A DNA stretch of 64,000 bases from Inia geoffrensis (lineage: Eukaryota; Chordata; Mammalia; Artiodactyla; Iniidae), in contig CM070904.1 in NCBI GenBank assembly GCA_036417435.1, positions 133,114,695 to 133,178,694 on the forward strand. Direction: 5' to 3'. Position 1 is the first letter of the stretch; every line of letters begins with the position of its first letter. The notes beneath the pieces were generated by a model. It had not been told where the DNA came from. It saw only the letters and a program-made list of their open reading frames with translations, and did no database searches. Positions 35,224 through 45,166 of the stretch are shown piece after piece. The position numbers and the translations under genes are program-made.

Positions 35224-35484
35224 GGCCCAGAGAGCGCTTTTTTCCCCTTTCTTTCTTTCTTTCTTTTGGCCGCGCCGGGTGTTAGTTGCAGCACCCGGGA
35301 TCCTTCGCTGAGGTGAGCGGGCTCTTTGCTGTGGTGAGAGGGTTTCTCTCTGGTTGTGGCGCACGGGTTTAGTTGCTCTGTGACATTCGGGATCTTAGTT
35401 CCCCGACCAGGAAACCCACAATCCCTGCTTTGGAAGGCGGATTCTAAGCCACTGGACCACCAGGGAAGCCCCAAGGGCCCAGAG
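35224..35484 (-). mobile_element. CHR-type SINE, older variant, antisense
   Basis: The right end is the reversed head 'ccaccagggaagcccc' (35458-35473). The left end is a pyrimidine tail with TTTC repeats (the reversed AAAG tail). Internal words 'ggttgtggcgcacgggtttagttgctctg' are split over the SINE body. Flanked by ggcccagag at 35224-35232 and 35476-35484, a 9-base target duplication. The B-box area (gttccccgaccagg) is more diverged than in the younger copies. Confidence 0.88.
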
Positions 35485-36039
35485 CAGGTTTTAACCAGGC
35501 CGGCAGGGACCAGCAAGCCTCCTGGCTCAGACAGTCCCCTCCCCGCCCCACACGTCCTGTGAGTAAGCAACGCCCCCCTTGGAGCTTCATACAGCAGAGC
35601 CAGCCCTCGTGTCACCTCCCTCTCAAGGGTCAGCCCCCAGCTGGGTGCCCCGTGGCCCCTGCCCCACCATCTCAGAGGCTGCCTCTGCCTCGGGGCCTCT
35701 CCGGGCAGCGGGTGGGAGTGAGGTGGGTACAGGAAGCACCGGTCCCCTTGATGAGAGGCTCACACTCTCATCAGACAACCAGGAGAGACGCCTGGCCTCC
35801 CTGCCTGTCACCAAGACGTCCCTGCACTGAACTGTGCTCCAGAAAAGCCAAGACCACGGTCACAGTCCTACTGGCTATTCCCCTTTCCGCGGCGTCCCCA
35901 GAGTGCCGTTATTTCGTGTATGTTTACAGAGGCGCATCTCACACTTTCCGAGTCGTGTTTGTGGATGGGGCGCTGGCTGTTTTTCAGAGCTCGAAGGACA
36001 CTGAGTCCAAGTTAATCCCATAGAGAACCGTAAAAGCTT
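35485..36039. other. Unique GC-rich sequence
   Basis: No gene recognised. The plus-strand frame at 35559-36023 (154 codons) shows no domain; I regard it as chance in stop-poor GC-rich DNA. Confidence 0.3.
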
Positions 36040-36300
36040 AAGCCCTTGCTGCAGAAAGAGCATTTGGCAACCCGGTGTTAAAATTCTCAAAACAAACTTA
36101 TTAGTTAATGCAGCCTGTCACCATGACAACCAAACAGCGCAGAAACAAACCATTAGCACACAGATTTATTACTGTGGAAGGTTTAGCTAATACCGTTCCA
36201 GGGGTGTATTATTTTCCACTTGCAGTTGCAATAAAAAAAATCTAATTTAAAATCCAGCATGAGAGCAAGGTCTGTCACAAATCTCCACTTGCAAAAGCAA
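36040..36300. other. Repeat-free AT-balanced block, enhancer-like
   Basis: A block of non-repeat sequence with several homeodomain-type words (ttagttaatg, tctaattta) around an RFX-type X-box. Its composition differs from the GC-rich flanks. Conservation cannot be judged from one genome, so the enhancer reading is inference. Confidence 0.3.
36117..36130 (+). promoter_or_regulatory. RFX-type X-box motif
   Basis: GTCACCATGACAAC is two inverted half-sites (GTCACC and GACAAC around AT), close to the RFX consensus GTNRCC-N(0-3)-RGYAAC with one mismatch. RFX factors drive ciliary and MHC class II genes. Here no promoter was recognised beside it. Confidence 0.4.
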
Positions 36301-39087
36301 AGCCCCCAGTGCGCTCGCCCAGCCGTGTGTCTGCATGTGCGTGTGCGGCCCAAACCTCCCTCACCAGCAACTTTCTCAGGTGTGCAAGGGGCACAGGTGC
36401 GCCCCATGCAGTTGGCCACCCTCCTTGAGCAAAGTGACACAGAAGGTGTCAGTAGTGACCACGAGACCTAGCTATGGACCAAGTCCTAGACCAGCGACAC
36501 CAGCCAGGTGTCAGGGAGAGTCATCCTCAGAAACACACGAGAAGGAGCTTCCCAAATTCACTCCAGGAGACCCTGGCGGGACATGGTCCCATTTGCAGCT
36601 CGCAAAATGGTCATCGTGAGTCTGGGAGGTGACCAGTGCAGCTTCTGAACCCCCCTCCCCTTCTTTTGGAATTCCGATTTCTTTCTGGAAGAGAAACCCC
36701 ACCCGAAGCGGGTCTGACCGGGTCTCCCGGTGCCCCTCTCCCTCTCGGTGCCCTGACCTTCCCCACGACCTTCCTCCTCTCTCCACCCTCCTCTTCCCCC
36801 CGCCTAGAAAGATGCTCCTTCCCCCTGTCCTTTCCTTGGCCACATTTACTCTTCCTCCAAGACTCAGTTCCCAGCAGGCTGGGGTCCTGGCTGGGGTCTG
36901 ATTACACTTTTGCCAAATCTCTGTCCCTTGTGACCATTCTCTAGTTTTCTAGATTATCTACACCCTGAAAATAGAAACTTGCGGCTTTAGCTCCATCTCC
37001 AGCTCTCGGTGGGCTTGGATCCACGATCAAACTACGAGGAGGGGCATTCCGAGATGCCCCCAGGTAGCCAGAAGGGGGCGATTCCATGATCGGGCGAGGG
37101 GCTGGTAGAGATGGTGACAACGTGGACATTAGTCCACGTCACTGTGAGGTCACGGCACCCCAGCAAGTATCCCAAAGTGCAAGGGATGGCTTCCAGGGAC
37201 AGGAAACCCCTACAGGGTAGGAAAGGACCAAGAGAGCGGAGGGGTCTGACCAGGTCACCTTAGAGACGCCTCAGGGAGGGACCAAGATGCTCCCATGGGT
37301 GTTGTTTGGAGGACACCACAATGGCTGGTGTCCCAGCCAAGGACGGGGACCACGGCGGTCGAGAGCAGTGGGAGTCAGGGACAGGAGAGACGTCTGCTGA
37401 CCAGGGTGTGACTGTGTTCACCACCCTCCTTAACTTCAGCCGTGACCATGAAGGTACAGAGTAGGCATAAGAGCGTATCGTGATGAGAAGGAAGAAAGCA
37501 CACCTGTCAGTACCTTTACGGGCCTGAATCTAACAGCGGGCCCACGAAACACGAACAATTACAGCAGAATGGAACACAGAGGATGTACGTGTGCCAGTTT
37601 CAACGGGAAGTAGTTCAGTATTTCATTCGCTCACTCAGTCCACCAGGTACCAGGCTCAGGACTGTCCCTACCCCCAGCGTAAGGCAGGGAGGAACACAGC
37701 GCTCATCACAAGGTTGAGTGTTTGCCTTGGACACTGGCACCCAAGTCCCGACCCAGAGGAGAGAGCCCAGGGCCCAAGGAGACAGCAGCAGGTCTGTGCA
37801 GCCGTCCGGCCCACACCAGAGTGTGTCGGGCAGGCCTGGAGCTCCGGGGGGCCGTCAGACAGTCAGGGCCTGGAACAAACCAGGTAACATTTAAGCAGCT
37901 GGGACAGATGGACCAACCTCTTTCTGCCTTCTCTCCCCAAGCTCAGGGTCAAGAAACATTTGCCCTGCTCCATCCCACCCCACACCCTTCATCTGAGGCT
38001 TAATGTGGCAGCTCCCACCTCTAGGGGAGTGGAGGCCAGGGCCCTCGCCCTCAGACCTTCCCCAGCAGCAGAAGGAGGGGCTGGCTGGTGGACAGAAGGC
38101 CAGCTGAATTTCATCATCCCTCCTCCTCCTTTGAGCTGGACGGTGGGCCAGCCAGGGGCACTGCTGGGCCAGGAAGTGGTGGTGCTTGGCTTCAGGACTT
38201 GGCCAGTCTGGGTGGGGAGGGAAGGTGGACGCAGAGAGCCCTGGGGACCCACCCATCATCTGAGTGGGAAGCAGCCACAGGCAGGGGCAGGCAAGACCCT
38301 GGGTGCCCACGTGCCGGGCTACCTTTCTGGGTAGGGCCTGGGAATGCGGGACAAACGGAAGATTCTGAAACAGAGCTCCCCTCCTGGGCAAGCAGGTGTC
38401 CTACCTGAGATGAAAATCTGGAATCCGAGGCTGAAGTTGGGGAGGGGTGGAAATCGCGGAAGTGTACAGAGGTTTAGAGCAAAGAGGCAGGAGGTCCACA
38501 TCCAGCGGGGAGGCTGCAAGGGAAGCAGCATCCTTCAAAGCGGCAGGTCCAGGAGAGAGGAGAGGACAGGGTCAGAGAGGCTCTGAGAGTCGGGGGTGGG
38601 GGCAGGAGGCAGAGCCTGGAGACAGCAGGGTCAGAGCAGCCTCGGGAGGGCCAGCCCCCTGCAAGGGACAGAACACAACAGAAACAAGTGATCCTCACTG
38701 GGGGTGGTCATTAAAGAGGCAGAGGGAGGGATCCAGGACGGCGGGGGGGATGGATATTCACCCAAAAGAAGATGAAGTGCGGCTGCAGGAAGGTGGGCAG
38801 GGACCCCACCTGACAGCTGTCTGCTCTGAGAAGTGTGGACTCAGGGCCTCTGAGGAGAGGGAGGGGAGTGGGGCAGGAGGTACCTGAGCAGAGGGACAGG
38901 AGAGGCAGGGACAGAGAATCCTGTGCAGCCCTGGGGCCACAGCTGGGATTGGGGCCTCTGCTCACTGGGCACCAAGTGGTGGCATTTGCATTTTCTCCAG
39001 CTGTGGTCAGCATCCCGAGGGGGTGAGTAGGAAAGGGGAGCATGGGATACAGGCACTAGTGGACAGGGCAGCATTGGGGGTGGGTTT
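36301..39087. other. Unique GC-rich sequence
   Basis: No gene recognised. A long pyrimidine-rich stretch is at 36735-36825 and purine-rich stretches are at 38560-38900. Frames up to 166 codons occur on both strands but overlap and lack domains. A CTCF-like site is listed separately. Confidence 0.35.
37067..37081 (+). promoter_or_regulatory. CTCF-core-like site
   Basis: GCCAGAAGGGGGCGA resembles the CTCF core (CCASYAGRKGGCRS) with one mismatch at the central pyrimidine. Motif evidence only. Confidence 0.35.
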
Positions 39088-39610
39088 TGTGCATGAAAAA
39101 ACGTTGCTGCCGTATCAGGAAACAAAGGCTGTTGCGGCCATCAAGCCATCACATTACCGCCACCCCGATGGTGAGCCCTGAGGATGGAGACAGACGGGCT
39201 GCCCACTGCCAAGTCCAACTACTCATCAGCCGCTGCAGCCACCCCCGACGGTGCACCCTGAGGAGACACAGGATGAGAAGCACAGGACGCTGGTCCCAGA
39301 CAGCCGAGGTGCATAATAAAGGGGTGATTTCAGTGAGCCCAGACGCTTGCGTCTTCCCATAATAGAAAAGCACTAACTTCCTTAACTTGAGATGTCTGGT
39401 TTTCTTTAATTAACAGTAATCTTTTGATGTCCCAACTACCTGGTTTTTATTGCAAAATCTCCTATATATCCTCCCCCCAACCCTTGTTTCTTTGGAGCAG
39501 TCCCTCAGAGCTATCTGAGATGCTGTGTCCCGGCCTTAAGGTCTCCGTTTTGTCCACTGAATAAAGCATAATTGTCGACTTTAAGGTTGTGCATTTTTTT
39601 TCAGTTGACA
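39088..39610 (+). mobile_element. ERV-type LTR, probably solo
   Basis: It has a TATA-like word (tatatat) at 39463-39469, AATAAA at 39560-39565, then a short R-U5-like stretch and a terminus 'tcagttgaca' at 39601-39610. Start placed at a TG near 39088-39091 on length grounds. The block 'ctttggagcagtccctcagagctatctgag' upstream of the polyadenylation signal (39491-39520) is of the type found in class I ERV LTRs. No internal sequence is present on either side, and no clear target duplication was found. Confidence 0.7.
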
Positions 39611-40370
39611 GTACAGAGGGGGGTGTTGGTTCAGTCCTCCATCTGTAATAAGTCCCTTCATAATGACTCTGGGGAGCAAGCAGTCGGGGACATTAGAGGA
39701 CAGAGGGGTGCAGTGGGTTACAGTGGATGAAAATAGCAAAGGCCTGAGGGGAGGAGAGATGTCGAGAGATGGATGAACAAGACCATGTGATTTTTCATGT
39801 TATTTCCAAGCATTTTTCCCATCACCTTTCTTGTAGGAGCAACATACAGCTTCTCTCAGGAAAGGGCTTCTCCCCTCTCCGCCCTACTTGGCTCTGGAAG
39901 GACCAAGATACTGCTCTTGATTTTGCCACATTTATCTGGAGACGTTTTGACCTCATGGCAAACACTTTGTCCTGTCAAATAACAGATGGTTATTCATAGT
40001 TCATGAAGGAACTGAATAAGCCATAAAATTCAGTCACGGACAAGAACAATTATCCAAGGGTAATTACATGCCACTTTTTTCAGGACTAGCTAAGAAATAC
40101 AAAGTATTGGACTTTTTTCCAATTCAAATTTAAGGTTATTGGTAGAAATAACACAAAATAAAGCCAACAAAAACTGAGGCTGCATACAATAGACGTCATT
40201 ATAGATCAAAATTGAACAAAAAATCATTGCTAATATTGAAAAGCATGAAATTGAACCAGAAAGAAATGAGCCTTGTTAGAAATAATCAACAGAAAATGAA
40301 ACAGACAGTATGTAAAAATACACATTAAAGTTTTTAAGGTTTAGATTAACAGAAGAATTCTTAACGAATT
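39611..40370. other. Unique AT-rich sequence
   Basis: No gene or repeat recognised with confidence. Confidence 0.35.
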
Positions 40371-40601
40371 CTTAACAAAATTTATCTATTTATTTATTAT
40401 TAAATTTTTTTATGTGGACCACTTTTAAAGTCTTTTGTTGAATCTGTTAAAATATTGCTTCTGTTTTACGTTTTGGTCTTCTGGCCCCGAGGCATGTGGG
40501 ATCTTAATTCCCTGATCAGGGATTGAACCTGCACACCCTCTGCAGTGGAAGGCGGAGTCTCAACCACTTGGCCGCCAGGGAAGTCCCCTTAACATAATTT
40601 A
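40371..40601 (-). mobile_element. CHR-1-like SINE, antisense
   Basis: Body 40385-40587. The right end is the reversed head 'ccgccagggaagtcccc'; the left part is the reversed tail containing 'gtggaccacttttaaagtc', typical of the CHR-1/Bov-tA tail type. Target duplications cttaacaaaattta (40371-40384) and cttaacataattta (40588-40601), one mismatch. Different subfamily from the SINE that begins 106 bases downstream. Confidence 0.93.
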
Positions 40602-40690
40602 GATCTGTGCAAATTACCCAAGAAACTTGGCTTTGTAGAAGTAATAGCCTCATTAGCAGAAGATACAATTCCTGAAATTAGACATCGTTT

Positions 40691-40896
40691 AAAAATTAAA
40701 ACAAAAGGGCTTCCCTGGTGGCGCAATGGTTGAGAGTCCGCCTGCCGATGCAGGGGACGCGGGTTCGTGCCCCGGTCCGGGAAGATCCCACATGCCGCGG
40801 AGCGGCTGGGCCCGTGAGCCATGGCCGCTGGGCCTGAGGGTCTGGAGCCTGTGCTCCGCAACGGGAGAGGCCACAGCAGTGAGAGGCCCGCGTACC

Positions 40897-40930
<34 letters not shown>

Positions 40931-40939
40931 AAAACAAAA
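40691..40939 (+). mobile_element. CHR-type SINE, short form, young-looking
   Basis: Body from 40707 ('ggcttccctggtggcgcaat') to an A tail of about 30. Target duplications aaaaattaaaacaaaa at 40691-40706 and 40924-40939 are exact. Sequence is close to what I know as the odontocete consensus, with an uninterrupted A tail, so it is probably one of the youngest insertions here. Confidence 0.96.
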
Positions 40940-42110
40940 AAACACACAAAAATGGATGAATCAAATCTTCACTGAAAAGTAAACATGGAAACAATCTGGT
41001 TAACTGCACTGTGCAGAAGTTGATCCAAGAACTAAACTGGCTTTAATGGAAGAATTCGTTTCAGAAAATGCCTCCTTGACAGACTTCAACAGCTGCTGGT
41101 GTCAATTCCGATTCAATGATGGTGCATGAACTCAGAGTTAGAAACTTTCTCAGGATGAAAATGTCTTCTGGTCAAAATGGTGAAGCCAAACAGCCTAACC
41201 TGACAGATCCTCAGTGATGGGCCAACCTTTCCCTCGGCACTGGTGGGGTTGGTCATGCCACGCTGGCCCCCTGGGGCCAGCGGCCAATCCGGTGACCACA
41301 TGTGAGCCGAGCACAGTCTGTCAGAGCCCTTCCATGAGATTTAATACTTGGACTATGACAGCAGGAAAGTCTCTTTCTTTCTTCTAGATCACAAGCGGTA
41401 AGAATCCAGACTTGGGCTCTGGTGGCCACCTTGGCAGCCAGGTGGAGACACCTGCTTGAAGAACAAAGTCAGTCCAAAGTGAGATAGAGAAAGGAAGGCA
41501 ACAGGAGAGGGGGGCATGGAAAAAACGGACGGCCTCCCCTGAGCCCAGGGCCCCAGCCGTGCCCGCAGCCATCAGCTCCTGGATTTGCCAGGTAGGTGAG
41601 CCAGCCATTTAAGCTGGGTTTCCGTGACCTGTGACCTAAAGAGCCTGAATAGCATAGGAGCTGACCTCTGGCTCAGGTCACAGAGCAGGTGTCGGAGAGT
41701 GAGGGGATGGGAGAGCTAGAAGGCAGGGGGTTGCAGTACAGACGTGGCTGCAGAGTCAAGTTTCAGCATGATGCCAAGATACGGCTCAAGGTCATGAGCA
41801 TGTCTGCTTGAAAAACAGTGAGGGTCAATCATCCTGAGAAAGTCGAGGGATCGGGGCTAGGATGGTGAATATGTGGCCCACTAGGGCCTCAAAATCGCCA
41901 AGAATGGTGTCTGTATTGGTGGAGAGGTGATGGGCCAGCCTCCAAATTCCCCGGGGAACAGGAGAGGGGCTGGTCAGGGGGTCTGTAGGTGACAACGAGG
42001 ATGGGCCAAGGGCAGCATCCCCAGATGTTATGAGACTCGAAACCAAGGAAGGCCACTTCATGGGGCTCATTGTCAGAGTTCTATAAGGTTCAGTTCACCG
42101 ACTCAGTTAC
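40940..42110. other. Unique sequence
   Basis: No gene or repeat recognised. Confidence 0.35.
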
Positions 42111-42773
42111 TGTGGGCTGAATTGTGTCCCTGCCAAAATTCATATATGGAACCCCTAATCCCCAGTACCTTAGAAGGTGACCTGATTTGGAAATAGGGTC
42201 ATTGTCGATGTTATTAGGTAGGCTGAGGTCAGACTGGAGCAGGGTGTCCTCTAATGCAACAGGACTGATGTTCTTACAAAAGGAGGGTGTTCGGGCTTCC
42301 CTTGTGGCACAGTGGTCGAGAGTCTGCCTGCCGATGCAGCGGACACGGGTTCGTACTCCGGTCTGGGAGGATCCCATGTGCCGCAGAGCAGCTGGGCCCG
42401 TGAGCCATGGCAGCTGAGCCTGCGCGTCCGGAGCCTGTGCTCTGCAACGGGAGAGGCCACAACAGTGAGAGGCCCGCGTACCGCAAAAAAAAAAAAAAAA
42501 AAAAAAAAAAAAGAAAAAAAAAGGAGGGTTTCGAACCCAGACAGGCACCCGGGAGAACACCGAGCGGAGGAAGATGGAGGCACTGGCCGAGGAGCACAAA
42601 GCGTGTGAGCAGACCCCAGACGCAGGAGGGACACCACAGACAGATTCTCCCCGGCAGCCTCAGAAGGAAAGAGCCCCACGGCCCCTCCAGTCTCCAGACG
42701 GCGCAGGAATGCACTCTGTGGTGTAAGGCACCAGCTGGCGGCTCCTGCTACGCTGCCCTGGGAAACTAGCGCA
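42111..42773 (+). mobile_element. MaLR-type LTR interrupted by a SINE
   Basis: 5' part 42111-42293: 'gtgggctgaattgtgtccctgcc', 'ctaatccccagtacc' and 'gatttggaaatagggtc'. 3' part 42519-42773: 'cagattctcc', 'cctcagaagg', 'ccagtctccagac', and the end 'gctgccctgggaaactagcgca'. The SINE at 42294 splits it. Same broad group as 641-1116. Confidence 0.75.
42278..42533 (+). mobile_element. CHR-type SINE, short form, nested in LTR
   Basis: Body 42294-42518 with 'ggcttcccttgtggcacag', the tRNA-like region, and an A-rich tail of about 35 with one G. Duplications aaaaggagggtgttcg (42278-42293) and aaaaggagggtttcg (42519-42533) differ by one missing base. The site lies in the older LTR, giving relative age. 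Confidence 0.95.
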
Positions 42774-43235
42774 CTTAGGAGCCAATAACCCCACCCCAAG
42801 GAGTCCTCCCACGAGAATGAGTGTGATGTCCAGACAGACGTGTGTGGGGGGATACTAGGAACCCCAACCTGGAAACACACCGATGTCATCAACAGATGCG
42901 TGGATGAGCAAGTGCCACTTGGGCAAGCCTGTCACCCACCCGATTTGGGTTCCCAGGGGGCCAGAGGCACAGATGGCAAAGGAGTGGAGGCCGCCCATAG
43001 GGGTGGTGGCAGCGATCTGGGAAGGGGAGACTAAGTCCCTCCCTGGGAAGGGGACAAGGGAATGGAGCAGGGGTGGGGTGGGGAGAGAAGTTGGGGGTAT
43101 AGGTGAGCCCCGGCCTGGCTGGACAGGACCCAGGCAGGTGAGCTCTGTGTCCACTCGCCACAGCCCCTCTCTCTCTCTCATGGGCCACCACCAGAGGCCA
43201 CTCAAGTTGTCCCGTCCTGAGACAGTCCTCAAAAT
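42774..43235. other. Unique sequence
   Basis: No gene recognised between the LTR and the L1 3' end. Confidence 0.35.
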
Positions 43236-43979
43236 CATAAACAAGACCAAAAGACAACCCTCAGAATGGGAGAAAATATTTGCAAATGAAGCAACTGACA
43301 AAGGATTAATCTCCAAAATTTACAAGCAGCTCATGCAGCTCAATAACAAAAAACAAACAACCCAATCCAAAAATGGGCAGAAGACCTAAATAGACATTTC
43401 TCCAAAGAAGATATACAGACTGCCAACAAACACATGAAAGAATGCTCAACATCATTAATTATTAGAGAAATGCAAATCAAAACTACAATGAGATATCATC
43501 TCACACCAGTCAGAATGGCCATCATCAAAAAATCTAGAAACAATAAATGCTGGAGAGGGTGTGGAGAAAAGGGAACACGCTTGCACTGCTGGTGGGAATG
43601 TGAATTGGTACAGCCACTATGGAGAACAGTATGGAGGTTCCTTAAAAAACTAAAAATAAAACTACCATATGACCCAGCAATCCCACTACTGGGCATATAC
43701 CCCGAGAAAACCATAATTCAAAAAGAGTCATGTACCAAAATGTTCACTGCAGCTCTATTTACAATAGCCCAGAGATGGAAACAACCTAAGTGCCCATCAT
43801 CGGATGAATGGATAAAGATGTGGCACATATATACAATGGAATATTACTCAGCCATAAAAAGAAACGAAATTGAGCTATTTGTAATGAGGTGGATAGACCT
43901 AGAGTCTGTCATACAGAGTGAAGTAAGTCAGAAAGAGAAAGACAAATACCGTATGCTAACACATATATATGGAATCTAA
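43236..43979 (+). pseudogene. L1 ORF2 C-terminal fragment, frameshifted
   Basis: Two frames: 43236-43389 (to [13 protein letters not shown]) and 43434-43979 ([20 protein letters not shown], then [14 protein letters not shown]). The cysteine-histidine region [10 protein letters not shown] of the ORF2 C-terminal domain is kept. A frameshift in the A-rich part near 43345-43375 separates them. No endonuclease or reverse transcriptase part is present. Confidence 0.92.
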
Positions 43980-44361
43980 GAAAAAAAAATGTCATGAAGA
44001 GCCTAGGGGTAAGACAGGAATAAAGACACAGACCTACTAGAGAACGGACCTGAGGATATGGGGAGGGGGAAGGGTGAGCTGTGACAAAGTGAGAGAGACG
44101 CATGGACATATAGACACTACTAAATGTAAAATAGATAGATAGTGGGAAGCAGCCGCATAGCACAGGGAGATCAGCTCGGTGCTCTGTGTCCACCTAGAGG
44201 GGTGGGATAGGGAGGGTGGGAGGGAGGGAGATGCAAGAGGGAAGAGATATGGGAACATATGTATATGTATAACTGATTCACTTTGTTATAAAGCAGAAAG
44301 TAACACACCATTGTAAAGCAATTATACCCCAATAAAGATGTTAAAAAAAAAAAAAAAAAAA
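43236..44361 (+). mobile_element. L1, 5'-truncated, 1.1 kb 3' end
   Basis: Begins inside ORF2 with [17 protein letters not shown], continues through the ORF2 C-terminus and a 3' UTR with AATAAA at 44331-44336, and ends in A19 (44343-44361). The 3' UTR is of the type with 'agcagccgcatagcacaggg' and a short ATAG run, different from the older ends at 6503 and 18900. No clear target duplication found. Confidence 0.93.
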
Positions 44362-44564
44362 CCATGTGGCCATGCCCACCTTGCACACCCTCACCTATAG
44401 GGTAGACCCAGACCTCTGCCCACCCACTTTGGTCTGGAAAGACCCAGCTCCTGGTTCCTCCCTGTGTGGCCCCTTCACCCCATAGCGTGGGAAGTCCAGG
44501 CTCAGGCGCCTGCCCGCCCGGAGCAGCCCTTCCCAGGGCAGGGCTTTAACCCCCAGCTCCCACA
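44362..44564. other. Short unique spacer
   Basis: Nothing recognised between the L1 tail and the MIR fragment. Confidence 0.3.
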
Positions 44565-44674
44565 GGCTCTGCAGCTTTGGACAAACCCCTCAGGGCTCTG
44601 AAATGGTCCCTTCGTGTGTAAAACAGAGAGCTGGGACTCACCAAGGTCCTTTCTATAAGGTGATCTCACCAATG
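44565..44674 (+). repeat. MIR SINE fragment
   Basis: Decayed MIR core: 'gcagctttggacaaacccctcagg', 'ctgaaatggtcccttcgtgtgtaaaac' and 'aaggtcctttctataagg'. It borders the ERV LTR at 44679. Confidence 0.6.
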
Positions 44675-45166
44675 TCACTGTTGCAGGAAGGGAAACTCCT
44701 TCCAGGGCCCGAGAGCGGGCTCTTGTCTAACACTCGGAAATGAATCGTCCGAGGAGACACACGTGCTGACAAAGCAAGAGACTCTATTGGGAAGGGGCGC
44801 CCGGGAGGAGAACAGGAGGGTGAGAGGACCCAGGAGGACTCTCTGCCACGTGGCTCACAGTCTCCGGTTTTATGGTGATGGGGTTAGTTTCCAGATTGTC
44901 TCTGGCCAATCGTTCTGACTCAGGGTCCTTCCTGGTGGTGCGTGCATGGCTCAGCCAAGATGGATTCCGGCGAGAAGGACTCTGGGAGGGTGGTAGGACA
45001 TCCGGACTGGCGTCTCCTCTCTCCTTTTGACCTTTCCCGAATTCTTCCGGTCGGCAATGGCTTGTTAGTTCCGAGTTCCTTACCAGGACCTCCTGTTTCA
45101 CGCAAGTGGTTACTATGAGGCCCGGCCAGGACGGGCGGTTTCTGTCAATGGTTCCCCTAACATCAC
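44675..45166 (-). mobile_element. Solo ERV LTR with 4-bp target duplication
   Basis: LTR body 44679-45162 (484 bases), bounded on the + strand by TGTTGC at the start and TAACA at the end, i.e. TG...CA termini with short inverted repeats. TCAC flanks it at 44675-44678 and 45163-45166. Read on the minus strand it starts TGTTAGGGG, has a TATA-like CATAAAA, then a polyadenylation-like AATAGA and a U5-like end CAACA. A 4-base duplication fits class I ERVs. No internal sequence, so it is a recombined solo LTR. Confidence 0.88.
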
